Below, one piece after another: positions 1 through 7,923 of a stretch of DNA of 41,964 nucleotides. The notes below the pieces were generated by a model. It was not told where the DNA came from, did not search any database, and saw nothing but the letters and a program-made list of their open reading frames with translations. The position numbers and the translations under genes were made by a program. The DNA lies in assembly GCA_036275365.1 (NCBI GenBank), contig DASUDX010000088.1, positions 1-41,964 of the forward strand. The letters are read 5' to 3'. Within the stretch, counting starts at the first letter, position 1. Each line of letters begins with the position of its first letter. This DNA is from DASUDX01 sp036275365. Lineage in GTDB: Bacteria > Pseudomonadota > Gammaproteobacteria > Nevskiales > Nevskiaceae.

Positions 1-1739
1 ATCCAGCTCGACATCGCGCCGGCCTCGGTGATGCCCTCCTCGAGGATCTGGCCCTTGATGTCCTCCTTGTAGAAGGCCAGCTGGTCGGCGTCCTCCGGGT
101 TGTACTTCTGGCCGACCACCGAGTAGATGCCCAGCGCGCGGAACAAGCCCTCCATGCCGAAGGTGCGCGCCTCGTCCGGCACGATCGGCACCACCCGGCT
201 GCCGATCTGCTTGTCACGGCACAGCGTCTGCAGCAGCTGGACGAAGGCCATGGTGGTGCTGATCTCGCGCTCGCCGGTGCCGGCCAGCAGCTTGTCGAAG
301 GCACTCAGCGCCGGGATCGCCAGCGGCTCGCGGCTGGGCCGGCGGGCCGGCAGCGCCCCGCCCAGCTCGGCGCGGCGGGCCTTGAGATAGCGGATCTCCG
401 GCGAATCCTCGGCCGGTTTGTAGAACGGCAGCTCGGCCAGCTGCTCATCGGCCACCGGGATGCTGAAGCGGTCGCGGAAGGCCTTGAGCGCCTCCATCCC
501 CATCTTCTTCTGCTGGTGGGTGATGTTCTGGCCCTCGCCGGCCTCGCCCATGCCATAGCCCTTCACGGTCTTGACCAGGATCACCGTGGGCTTGCCATTG
601 CTGGTGGTCACCGCCCGGTGATAGGCGGCGTAGACCTTGTGCGGGTCATGCCCGCCGCGGTTGAGCGCGGCGATCTCGGCATCGCTGAGGTGCTCGACGC
701 GCTTGAGCAGCTCCGGATGCTTGCCGAAGAAATGCTGGCGGGTGTAGGCGCCGCCCTTGGCCTTGAAGTTCTGGTACTCGCCGTCGACGGTCTCCATCAT
801 CGTGCGCAGCAGCAGGCCGTCGTGGTCCTGGGCCAGCAGCCCATCCCAGGCGCTGCCCCAGATCACCTTGATGACATTCCAGCCGGCGCCGCGGAAGTAG
901 CCTTCCAGCTCCTGGATGATCTTGCCGTTGCCGCGCACCGGTCCGTCCAGGCGCTGCAGATTGCAGTTGACCACGAAGATCAGGTTGTCGAGCTTCTCGC
1001 GGTCGGCGATGTCCAGCGCGCCGACGCTCTCCGGCTCGTCCATCTCGCCATCCCCGCAGAAGCACCAGACCTTGCGCCGGCTCATGTCGGCGAGGCCGCG
1101 GTGATGCAGGTACTTCATCAGCCGCGCCTGGTAGATGGCGAGGATCGGTCCCAGCCCCATGCTGACCGTGGCCATCTGCCAGTAGTCCGGCATCAGCCAG
1201 GGATGCGGATAGCTGGACAGCCCGGGCTCCAGCGCCTCCATGCGGAAGCGCTCCAGCTGGGCCTCGCTGATCCGCCCCTCGAGGAAGGAGCGCGCGTACA
1301 GCCCGGGCGTGCAGTGGCCCTGCACATAGAGCAGGTCCTGGCCGTCCGGATGGTCGATGCCCTTCCAGAAGTGGTTGAAGCCCACCTCGTAGAGGGTCGC
1401 CGCCGAGGCGAAGCTGGCGATGTGGCCGCCGATGCCGGCGTGTTCCTTGTTGGCGTTGACCACCAGGGCCATCGCGTTCCAGCGGATGATCGAGCGGATC
1501 TTCCACTCCAGCTCGTGGTCGCCGGGCGAGGCGGTCTGCTGGTGCGGCGGAATGGTGTTGACATAGGCGGTGGTGGCCGAGAACGGCAGATGGGCGCCGG
1601 AGCGGCGCGCCTTCTCGGTCAGGGCCTCGAGCAGGGCGTGGGCCCGCTCGGGGCCGGCGTGCTCGATCACCGCATCGAGGGAGTCCAGCCATTCCCGCAG
1701 TTCCTGCGGGTCCAGCTCGGGCGTGTGGGTCGCGTTCAT
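1..1739 (-). CDS. aceE: Pyruvate dehydrogenase E1 component, homodimeric type (3' end outside window)
   Basis: This is the thiamine-diphosphate E1 subunit of the pyruvate dehydrogenase complex, which decarboxylates pyruvate and reductively acetylates the lipoyl groups of E2. About 579 N-terminal residues are present; the family is about 890 long, so the rest lies beyond base 1. The protein starts MNATHTPELDPQELREWLDS. It carries the family landmarks NANKEHAGIGGHIASFASAA, the TPP/Mg motif GDGEMDEPES followed by VVNCNLQRLDGPVRGNGKI, and QHFFGKHPEL, all typical of the single-chain AceE rather than the alpha/beta type. A CAGGA stretch a few bases before the ATG can serve as ribosome binding site. 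The NUDIX gene follows upstream on the same strand. aceF would be expected past the window edge. Confidence 0.97.
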   Translation of the reverse strand, partial: MNATHTPELDPQELREWLDSLDAVIEHAGPERAHALLEALTEKARRSGAHLPFSATTAYVNTIPPHQQTASPGDHELEWKIRSIIRWNAMALVVNANKEHAGIGGHIASFASAATLYEVGFNHFWKGIDHPDGQDLLYVQGHCTPGLYARSFLEGRISEAQLERFRMEALEPGLSSYPHPWLMPDYWQMATVSMGLGPILAIYQARLMKYLHHRGLADMSRRKVWCFCGDGEMDEPESVGALDIADREKLDNLIFVVNCNLQRLDGPVRGNGKIIQELEGYFRGAGWNVIKVIWGSAWDGLLAQDHDGLLLRTMMETVDGEYQNFKAKGGAYTRQHFFGKHPELLKRVEHLSDAEIAALNRGGHDPHKVYAAYHRAVTTSNGKPTVILVKTVKGYGMGEAGEGQNITHQQKKMGMEALKAFRDRFSIPVADEQLAELPFYKPAEDSPEIRYLKARRAELGGALPARRPSREPLAIPALSAFDKLLAGTGEREISTTMAFVQLLQTLCRDKQIGSRVVPIVPDEARTFGMEGLFRALGIYSVVGQKYNPEDADQLAFYKEDIKGQILEEGITEAGAMSSW

Positions 1740-1786
1740 GCGGAATCCTGTCGGCGGGAGCCGGATCGGTTCCCGGGGAAAGCCCG

Positions 1787-1792
1787 ATGGTA
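1787..1792 (-). promoter_or_regulatory. Candidate -10 box for aceE
   Basis: The minus strand reads TACCAT in the 94-bp gap between the NUDIX gene and aceE, about 47 nt before the aceE ATG. The same hexamer precedes phr and the DUF4382 lipoprotein gene. No convincing -35 box is seen, so this is tentative. Nothing else stands out in the gap. Confidence 0.3.
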
Positions 1793-1833
1793 CGAAATGC
1801 GGGCGCGCGGCGACCCGTACCGAGGGTGGGGCC

Positions 1834-2352
1834 TCAGCGCCGCGGCCAGGGCAGCTCCACCGGATCGTGGCCGCGGGCGCGCAGCCAGTCGCGCAGGGCA
1901 AAGCCGGTGGCCGCCGGCCAGTAGCGGGCCTGGTCGAAGGCCACATGCTTCCACTCGGCCAGCTCCTCGTTGAGCCGCACCACGCCCTCGGCCGGGACGT
2001 GGTAGGCGAGGATCAGCTGGTTCATCCGCGGAAAGTCGTAGTGGCCGATGAAGCTCGCCCCCTGCGGACGCAGCCCGAGTTCCTCCTCGACCTCGCGCTG
2101 CACGCCGATCTCCGGGGTCTCGCCCTTCTCCAGGAAACCGGTGATCAGCGCGAAGAACCCGGCCGGCCAGGCGACATTGCGCGCCAGGATCAGCCGACCC
2201 TCGTGCTCGACCACCGCCGCCACCACCGGGGTGGGATTGTCCCAGTGCACCCAGGCGCAGCCGGCGTCGGGACAGGCCAGGCGCTCGCGCTCGCCATGCC
2301 GGGCGGTGACCAGGGGCTGGGCGCAGAGCGGGCAGTAGCGGAAGGGCTTCAT
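1834..2352 (-). CDS. NUDIX hydrolase with N-terminal zinc ribbon
   Basis: This 172-residue protein probably hydrolyses a nucleoside-diphosphate-linked metabolite such as an ADP-sugar, NADH or an oxidised nucleotide; the substrate cannot be read from sequence. The N-terminus has a zinc-ribbon pattern, CPLC at about residues 8-11 and CPDAGC at about 28-33. The full NUDIX box G-x5-E-x7-REVEEELGL occupies about residues 72-94. The architecture resembles NudC without its extra N-terminal domain. The start ATG is followed by MKPFRYCPLC, so the zinc ribbon is complete. It is transcribed away from the patatin gene, with under 50 bp between the two starts. Confidence 0.9.
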   Translation of the reverse strand: MKPFRYCPLCAQPLVTARHGERERLACPDAGCAWVHWDNPTPVVAAVVEHEGRLILARNVAWPAGFFALITGFLEKGETPEIGVQREVEEELGLRPQGASFIGHYDFPRMNQLILAYHVPAEGVVRLNEELAEWKHVAFDQARYWPAATGFALRDWLRARGHDPVELPWPRR

Positions 2353-2399
2353 GGTGGGCGTCAGTGGTCGGCCTGACCTTACCGCAGGCCCGCGCGGCC

Positions 2400-4211
2400 A
2401 TGCCAGACTCCATCCCCATGAATGCGGTGGAAATCCTCGCCCGCACCCGGCTGTTCTCCGGTCTGGCGCCCGATGTGCTGGAGCGGCTGGCCGCGCGGTC
2501 CCGCGAGCGGGCGCTGGCCGCCGGGGATCTGCTGTTCGCCATCGGCGACCCGGCCCAGCAGCTGTTCGTGGTGGCCATGGGCCGGCTGCGGGTGACCCTG
2601 GCCGACGGCTCGATCGCCAATGACATCGACCGCCACGAGCCGGTGGGCGAGATCGCCTTGCTCGCGGGCGAGCCGCACAGCGCGCGCTGCCAGGCGATCC
2701 GCGACAGCCGCCTGCTGGTGATCGAGCGCGAGGAGCTGATGGACTGCCTGCACCAGCACCCGCAGGCCTGGGCCGAGCTCACCCGCATGGTGATCCAGCG
2801 CCTGCGCCAGAACCTGCGCGGGCGCAGCGCGGTGGTGCGGCCGCCGGCGATCCAGGCGCTGAGCCTGATTCCCGGCTCCGGCCAGGTGGACCTGCTGCCG
2901 CTGGCGCAGGCGCTGAGCGATGCCATCGACCGCGGCCACAGCCGGGTGATCGACAGCGCCCTGGTCGATCACCACCTGGGCCTGGGCATGGCGCAGGCCA
3001 GCTTCGGCAGCAGCCCCGGCGAACAGCGTCTGCAGGAATGGCTGCAGGCCCAGGAGCGCACCTGGAAGCATCTGGTCTGGGTGGGCGACGCCGAGGCCAA
3101 CGGCTGGACCGCACGCTGCCTGCGCCACGCCGACCGCGTGGTGGTGGTGGTGGATGCCCGCGAGGCCCCGGGGGCGACCCTGCCGGCCTGGCTGGAACGG
3201 CGCAGCCGCCTGGCCGCCCCGCTCGATCTGCTGCTGCTGCACAGCGGCGAGCGTCCACCGCCCGGCCGGGTGCAGGCCTGGTGCGAGGCCCTGCACCCGC
3301 AGGGCCACTATCTGCTGCGTCCGGGTGATCGCCAGGGCCTGCTGCGCCTGGCCCGCCACCTCAGTGGCCGCGCCCTGGGCCTGGTGCTCGGCGGCGGCGG
3401 GGCGCGCGGCTTCGCCCATCTCGGCCTGATGCGTGCGCTGGAGGAGCTGCGGCTGCCGGTGGATCTGGTCGGCGGCAGCAGCATGGGGGCCTTTCTCGGC
3501 GGGCTGATGGCGCAGGGCCACGACGCCCACAGCATCCGCCACATCGCCCGCGAGAGCTTCGTCGACCACAACTACCTCAACGACTATGTGCTGCCGCGGG
3601 TGGCCCTGATCCGCGGCCGCAAGTTCCTCAACCATCTGCGGCGGGTGTTCGCCGATGGCGCCATCGAGGATCTGGCCATCCCCTACTTCTGCGTCAGCAC
3701 CAACCTCACCCAGGGCAGCGCGGTGGTGCACCGCGACGGCCCGCTGCATCTGTGGGTCGGCACCAGCATGGCGGTACCCGGGGTGGCACCGCCGGTGGCC
3801 TGGCGCGGCGATCTGCTGGTGGATGGCGCGGTGGTCAACAGCCTGCCCACCGACATCATGCAGGCCATGGGTCGCGGGCCGATCCTGGCCTCGGATGTGA
3901 GCACCGAGGGCGCGCTGGCCCTGCCCGGCGTGGAAGGTCCGGATCCCGAGGCGCTGCTGCGCCGCAGCCGGCTCAGCGATGACGAGAACCAGCGCCCGGG
4001 CCTGCTCTCGATCCTGTTCCGCACCGCCACGCTCACCAGCGAGTCCGGCCGGGCGGCGCGGGCGGCGCGCGCCGATCTCTACCTGCGGATGCCGGTCGGC
4101 GGCGTGGCGCTGTTCGACTGGCAGCGCATGGACGAGATCATCGAGCGCAGCTACCAGAAGGCCCTGCCCCTGCTGGAGCGCTGGAAGAGCGAGGCCGGGC
4201 TTACAGTCTGA
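2400..4211 (+). CDS. Cyclic-nucleotide-binding patatin-like phospholipase (NTE/RssA family)
   Basis: A roughly 600-residue two-part protein. The first 130 residues form a cyclic-nucleotide-binding fold (FSGLAPDVLERLA, then GDLLFAIGDPAQQLFVVAMGRLRV and PVGEIALLAGEPHSARC). A linker follows, and from about residue 320 comes a patatin domain with the oxyanion motif GGGGARGFAHLG, the nucleophile motif GSSMG and the catalytic DGAVVNSLP. Human neuropathy target esterase and bacterial homologues with this build are serine esterases acting on phospholipid or lysophospholipid. No transmembrane segment is obvious. The start is uncertain: ATG at 2400 or 2418, or GTG at 2364; none has a good ribosome binding site. 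The 3' end overlaps the convergent lptB gene by 11 bp. Confidence 0.93.
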   Translation: MPDSIPMNAVEILARTRLFSGLAPDVLERLAARSRERALAAGDLLFAIGDPAQQLFVVAMGRLRVTLADGSIANDIDRHEPVGEIALLAGEPHSARCQAIRDSRLLVIEREELMDCLHQHPQAWAELTRMVIQRLRQNLRGRSAVVRPPAIQALSLIPGSGQVDLLPLAQALSDAIDRGHSRVIDSALVDHHLGLGMAQASFGSSPGEQRLQEWLQAQERTWKHLVWVGDAEANGWTARCLRHADRVVVVVDAREAPGATLPAWLERRSRLAAPLDLLLLHSGERPPPGRVQAWCEALHPQGHYLLRPGDRQGLLRLARHLSGRALGLVLGGGGARGFAHLGLMRALEELRLPVDLVGGSSMGAFLGGLMAQGHDAHSIRHIARESFVDHNYLNDYVLPRVALIRGRKFLNHLRRVFADGAIEDLAIPYFCVSTNLTQGSAVVHRDGPLHLWVGTSMAVPGVAPPVAWRGDLLVDGAVVNSLPTDIMQAMGRGPILASDVSTEGALALPGVEGPDPEALLRRSRLSDDENQRPGLLSILFRTATLTSESGRAARAARADLYLRMPVGGVALFDWQRMDEIIERSYQKALPLLERWKSEAGLTV

Positions 4212-4935
4212 AGTGCTCGCCGAGATAGGTGCGGCGCACCGTCTCGTTCTCCAGCAGGGTGTCCGGTGCGCCCTCGGCGATCACCTGGCCCTCGGCGAGG
4301 ATGTAGGCCCGCTCGCACAGGCTCAGCGTCTCGCGCACATTGTGGTCGGTGATCAGCACGCCGATGCCGCGGTCGCGCAGGTGGTGGACGATCTGCTGGA
4401 TGTCGCCCACCGCGATCGGATCGACGCCGGCAAAGGGTTCATCAAGCAGGATGAAGCGGGGATTGGCCGCCAGGGCGCGGGCGATTTCCACCCGCCGCCG
4501 CTCGCCTCCGGAGAGCGACTCGCCACGGCCCTCGCGGATGTGGCTGATGTGCAGCTCGCCCATCAGGCGGTCCAGCTCGCGCAGACGGCCGGCGCGGTCG
4601 AGATCGGCACGGGTCTCCAGAATCGCCAGGATGTTGTCGGCCGTGCTCAGGCTGCGGAACACGCTGGCCTCCTGCGGCAGATAGCCGATGCCGGCGCGCG
4701 CACGGCGGTGCATCGGCAGGCCGGTGAGATCGACGCCGTCGAGGGTGATGCGGCCCTCATCGGCCGGCACCAGGCCCACCACCATGTAGAACGAGGTGGT
4801 CTTGCCCGCACCGTTGGGGCCGAGCAGGCCGACGATCTCGCCAGCGCGCACTTCCAGCGAGACCCCGCGCACCACGGTGCGCTTCTTGTAGCGCTTGACC
4901 AGACCCTCGGCGCGCAGCACCGCGCCCGCGCTCAT
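4201..4935 (-). CDS. lptB: LPS export ABC transporter ATP-binding protein LptB
   Basis: Cytoplasmic ATPase of the LptB2FGC complex, which extracts lipopolysaccharide from the inner membrane and pushes it along the Lpt bridge. The 244-residue protein has Walker A GPNGAGKTT, the Q-loop region YLPQEASVF, signature LSGGERRRVEIARAL, Walker B FILLDEPFAGVDP, the H-loop LITDHNVRETL and the family tail YLGEHFRL. It starts with an ATG that overlaps the lptA stop (ATGA), so translation is probably coupled. It is the last gene of the kdsD-kdsC-lptC-lptA-lptB run. In Pseudomonas and E. coli rpoN follows; here the patatin gene converges instead. Confidence 0.98.
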   Translation of the reverse strand: MSAGAVLRAEGLVKRYKKRTVVRGVSLEVRAGEIVGLLGPNGAGKTTSFYMVVGLVPADEGRITLDGVDLTGLPMHRRARAGIGYLPQEASVFRSLSTADNILAILETRADLDRAGRLRELDRLMGELHISHIREGRGESLSGGERRRVEIARALAANPRFILLDEPFAGVDPIAVGDIQQIVHHLRDRGIGVLITDHNVRETLSLCERAYILAEGQVIAEGAPDTLLENETVRRTYLGEHFRL

Positions 4936-5861
4936 GCGCCGGGCTCCGGCAGGGACGACCCCGGTGGCGGGTCCAGCGCCGGGTCCGGAGACGGCGCTGG
5001 CGGCGGATCGATGCCCGTGGCCCCGGCCGCGACCGGCTCGGCGGCGGGCGGTTGCACCGCGGCAGGTGGCGTGGTCTCGGTGGCGGCGGGTTCGGTCTGG
5101 GCAGGCTCGGTGCCCTGCGCGCGCGCCTCGTCGGCAGGCGGGGGCGGACGGCCATCGGCCGCCGGTCCGGGGCTCGGCGAGGGGCTTGGCGAGGCGGGCG
5201 GATCGGCGGTCTCGACCGGCTCCTCCGGGGCCTGGATGACGATGCGGACCTGGCCGCTGCGGCTGCCGCCATTGGCCTCGATGCGCCGCTCGGCCACCCG
5301 GTAGCGGATGATCTGGCCGCTGATCTCGTCCTCGCCGCGCACCAGCAGGGCATCGCCGCTGAGTTCGACCACCCCGCTGACCGCGTCGTAGCTGAGCTGG
5401 CGGGCGCGGGCCAGCACCCGCGGGCCGCTGCGACCCTCGCCCTCGGGCAGCCCGGCATGCGACAGCCGTGCCGGGTCCCCGCTCAGGCGGGCCTCGAAAC
5501 GGCCGGCGCCGCGCTGGCGCAGCTCCAGCCGCTCGCCTTCCAGATCGAGGTCCCGCGCACTCATCTTCACCGAGCCGGTGTAGATCATCAGCCCGTCCTG
5601 CGCCCACTCGGCACGGTCGGCGGTGACGGTGACCGGGCCGCGCGTGCGCAGGCGATCGGCACTCGCGGCGGGGTCCGCCGGGGGCTCGGCCCGTTGCTCG
5701 GCCGCCTGCTCGGCGGTCGCCGCCGGCGCAGGATTCGGGTCGGCTTGCGGCAGCGGCGCCTCGGCAGCCGGCACTGGCAGCGGGACGGCGGGGCCCTGCG
5801 CCAGCAGCGGGCCCAGGGCCAGCGCCAGCAGCAGGCCCAGCCCGAGTCGATCAGGACGCAT
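4932..5861 (-). CDS. lptA: LPS transport periplasmic protein LptA with long Pro/Ala-rich flanks
   Basis: Periplasmic bridge protein carrying LPS from LptC to LptD. A signal peptide is seen at residues 1-22 (LGLGLLLALALGPLLAQG). The OstA/LptA fold spans about residues 70-205 (TVTADRAEWAQDGLMIYTGS, LEGERLELRQRG, RARQLSYDAVSGVVELSGDA, RRIEANGGSRSGQVRIVIQ). The protein is 309 residues, against about 180 for E. coli LptA. The excess is a Pro/Ala/Glu-rich stretch after the signal peptide (about 25-68) and a Pro-rich tail of about 95 residues (from about 212). It overlaps lptC by 11 bp and lptB by 4 bp. The fold and neighbours make the call firm; the tails have no assigned role. Confidence 0.93.
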   Translation of the reverse strand: MRPDRLGLGLLLALALGPLLAQGPAVPLPVPAAEAPLPQADPNPAPAATAEQAAEQRAEPPADPAASADRLRTRGPVTVTADRAEWAQDGLMIYTGSVKMSARDLDLEGERLELRQRGAGRFEARLSGDPARLSHAGLPEGEGRSGPRVLARARQLSYDAVSGVVELSGDALLVRGEDEISGQIIRYRVAERRIEANGGSRSGQVRIVIQAPEEPVETADPPASPSPSPSPGPAADGRPPPPADEARAQGTEPAQTEPAATETTPPAAVQPPAAEPVAAGATGIDPPPAPSPDPALDPPPGSSLPEPGA

Positions 5862-6384
5862 AGTCGATCCTCACCTGACCGAGCAGGCGCAGGGTGCCGC
5901 GCCGCACCGAGGCCTCGAAGCCCTCGGCACGCGCCTCGCGGCTGTCGCTGCGCACCTCGATCGGCTCGCTGCCGGACAGGCGTTGGGCCTGCGGTTCATA
6001 GCGCAGGGCCGGGGTGCGGAGCTGCAGCGGCTCGCCGTCCGGCCAGTGGCCCTGGGCCTCGACCCCCTGGTCCAGGCGGATGCTGGCCAGTCCGGCGCTG
6101 GCCTCGCCGCGCGGAGCGGCCAGCCGCCAGCCCTCGGCGCGCCCGGCCAGCTGGGCCAGACGCGGCTGGCTGAGCACGGCGCGACGATCGTCATAGACCT
6201 GCACCTGCTCGGCCTCGGCGACGAACAGCGGCTGACCCTGGGCATCGAGCCGGGTCCAGCGCACCCCCTCGGCCACATAGCGCGGCGTGCTGGCGGCAGC
6301 CGGTGCGGCCTCGCCGGCCGGGCGGTCGGTGCCACCACAGGCGAGCAGTGCCAGCGGCATCAGCAGGAGCAGCAGACGGGTCAC
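5851..6384 (-). CDS. lptC: LPS export component LptC, with a lipobox-like N-terminus
   Basis: LptC links the LptBFG ATPase to LptA at the periplasmic face of the inner membrane. The 177-residue protein has the LptC beta-jellyroll pattern (RYVAEGVRWTRLDAQGQPLF, VYDDRRAVLSQPRLAQL, LRYEPQAQRLSGSEPIEV, GFEASVRRGTLRLLGQVRIDY). Family members normally have an uncleaved N-terminal transmembrane helix. Here the first 16 residues are a short hydrophobic stretch ending LLAC followed by Gly-Gly, which reads as a lipoprotein signal. It overlaps kdsC (ATGA) upstream and lptA by 11 bp downstream. Confidence 0.9.
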   Translation of the reverse strand: MTRLLLLLMPLALLACGGTDRPAGEAAPAAASTPRYVAEGVRWTRLDAQGQPLFVAEAEQVQVYDDRRAVLSQPRLAQLAGRAEGWRLAAPRGEASAGLASIRLDQGVEAQGHWPDGEPLQLRTPALRYEPQAQRLSGSEPIEVRSDSREARAEGFEASVRRGTLRLLGQVRIDYAS

Positions 6385-6896
6385 GAGTGGGATACCTCCC
6401 GCGCCGCCAGGATCAGATCGGCGGCCTCGCGAATGGCGCCCTCGCCGCCGCGGAAGCGGCTCACCCAGTGGGCGGCATCGCGCACCCGGTCATGGGCATC
6501 GGCCACGGTCAGCCGCAGCGCCACGCGCTCGAACAAGGCCAGATCCGGCAGGTCATCACCCATGTGGGCGCAGTGGACATCGCCGATGCCGAGCGCGCGC
6601 TGAACGGCCTCGTAGGCCGGCAGCTTGTCCTCGGCGCCGAGGTGGACATGGCGCAGCCCCAGGCTTTTCAGACGCTGGTCCATGGCCGGCGAGGGACGCC
6701 CGGAGATCACCGCCACCTCGACGCCGGCCTGCATCAGCAGCTTGATGCCCAGGCCATCGCGCACGCTCACCGCCTTGAGCTCGCTGCCGTCCGGCGCGAG
6801 GTAGAGGCGGCCATCGGTCATCACCCCGTCGATGTCGAGGAACACGCAGCGCAGGTCCGCCGCCCGCGCCCGCACCTGTTCCAGCGGCAGCCTCAT
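6381..6896 (-). CDS. kdsC: 3-deoxy-D-manno-octulosonate 8-phosphate phosphatase
   Basis: Removes phosphate from Kdo-8-phosphate to give Kdo, the inner-core LPS sugar; cytoplasmic. The 171-residue protein belongs to the HAD superfamily, C0 type. Motif I is DIDGVMTDGRLY (the nucleophile and acid-base Asp pair), motif II VISGRP, motif III the Lys of EDKLPAYE, and motif IV MGDDLPDL. The C-terminal HWVSRFRGGEGAIREAADLIL matches the family tail that closes over the neighbouring active site in the tetramer. The start ATG overlaps the kdsD stop, and its stop overlaps the lptC start. Confidence 0.97.
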   Translation of the reverse strand: MRLPLEQVRARAADLRCVFLDIDGVMTDGRLYLAPDGSELKAVSVRDGLGIKLLMQAGVEVAVISGRPSPAMDQRLKSLGLRHVHLGAEDKLPAYEAVQRALGIGDVHCAHMGDDLPDLALFERVALRLTVADAHDRVRDAAHWVSRFRGGEGAIREAADLILAAREVSHS

Positions 6897-7861
6897 ACCA
6901 CCCCCGCGCGCAGCAGATCGTGCATGTGGATCACGCCGAGCAGGCGGTCCCCGCCGTCCACCACCAGCAGGGCGGTGATCTGGTCCTCCTCCATGCGGCG
7001 CACCGCCTCCACCGCCAGGCCCTCGGGCCCGATGCGCTTGCCGCCGCGGGTCATCACCTGGTCGATGGTGGCGAGGCGCAGGTCGATGCCGGAGTCCAGG
7101 GTGCGGCGCAGATCGCCGTCGGTATAAACGCCCAGCACCCGCTCGCCCTCGGCCACCACGGTCAGCCCCAGGCCCTTGCGGGTCATCTCCAGCAGGGCCT
7201 CGCGCAGGGCGGTGCCCGGGGCGACCCGCGGAATCGCCTCGCCGCTGCGCATCACATCGCGGATCTTCAGCAGCAGGCGGCGGCCCAGGGCGCCGCCCGG
7301 ATGGGAGAGCGCGAAATCCTCGGCGGTGAAGCCGCGCGCCTCGAGCAGGGCCACCGCCAGGGCATCACCCATCGCCAGGGTGGCGGTGGTGCTGGAGGTG
7401 GGCGCGAGGTTGAGCGGGCAGGCCTCCAGCGCCACCGAGACATCCAGGTGCACCTCGGCGGTGGTGGCGAGGGTGGAGCCCGGGCGGCCGGTCATCGCAA
7501 TCAGCGGCACCCCCATGCGCTTGATCAGCGGCAGGATGGTCAGCAGCTCCGCGGTCTCGCCGGAATTGCTGATGGCGATCACCACATCGCCGCGGGTGAT
7601 CATGCCCAGATCGCCGTGGCTGGCCTCGCCCGGGTGGACGAAATAGGCCGGCGTGCCGGTGGAAGCGAGGGTGGCGGCGAGCTTGCTGCCGATGTGGCCG
7701 CTCTTGCCCATGCCGCTGACGATGACCCGCCCCTGGCAGGCGAGGATGCGCTGACAGGCGCCGACGAAGGCCTCGTCGATGCGGGGAATCAGCGCGGCCA
7801 CGGCATCGCGCTCGATCTCGAGCACGCGACGCGCCAGCGCCTGCAGGGCATGGGGATCCAT
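6893..7861 (-). CDS. kdsD: Arabinose-5-phosphate isomerase KdsD
   Basis: Converts ribulose-5-phosphate to arabinose-5-phosphate, the first committed step toward Kdo. The 322-residue protein has an N-terminal SIS domain (SGMGKSGHIGSKLAATLASTG, FVHPGEASHGDLGM, ISNSGETAELL, LAPTSSTTATLAMGDALAV) and a C-terminal CBS pair (DVMRSGEAIPRV, DGDLRRTLDSG, VMTRGGKRI, GVIHMHDLLRAGVV). This matches KdsD/GutQ length and domain order. The ATG start gives MDPHALQALARRVLEIE. It heads the Kdo/Lpt operon; a -10-like TACACT lies about 28 nt upstream. Confidence 0.97.
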   Translation of the reverse strand: MDPHALQALARRVLEIERDAVAALIPRIDEAFVGACQRILACQGRVIVSGMGKSGHIGSKLAATLASTGTPAYFVHPGEASHGDLGMITRGDVVIAISNSGETAELLTILPLIKRMGVPLIAMTGRPGSTLATTAEVHLDVSVALEACPLNLAPTSSTTATLAMGDALAVALLEARGFTAEDFALSHPGGALGRRLLLKIRDVMRSGEAIPRVAPGTALREALLEMTRKGLGLTVVAEGERVLGVYTDGDLRRTLDSGIDLRLATIDQVMTRGGKRIGPEGLAVEAVRRMEEDQITALLVVDGGDRLLGVIHMHDLLRAGVV

Positions 7862-7888
7862 CGGGGCAACCCAGGTCAGCGGCCGGGC

Positions 7889-7894
7889 AGTGTA
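7889..7894 (-). promoter_or_regulatory. Candidate -10 box of the kds-lpt operon
   Basis: The minus strand reads TACACT inside the 62-bp gap between phr and kdsD, giving a leader of about 20 nt. The -35 region is weak (TCCAGC at 17 bp spacing). This suggests the Kdo/Lpt genes can be transcribed separately from phr. Confidence 0.5.
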
Positions 7895-7923
7895 CCCAAG
7901 CCCCCGGCCGGGCTGGATCGGCC

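Noticed and set aside
646..1692. Large minus-strand ORF of 348 codons overlapping aceE, and similar long frames opposite murA, hisD and acnD
   Set aside because: High GC leaves alternative frames open; the products are Arg/Ala/Gly/His-rich with no domain, while the overlapping frames carry clear enzyme motifs.
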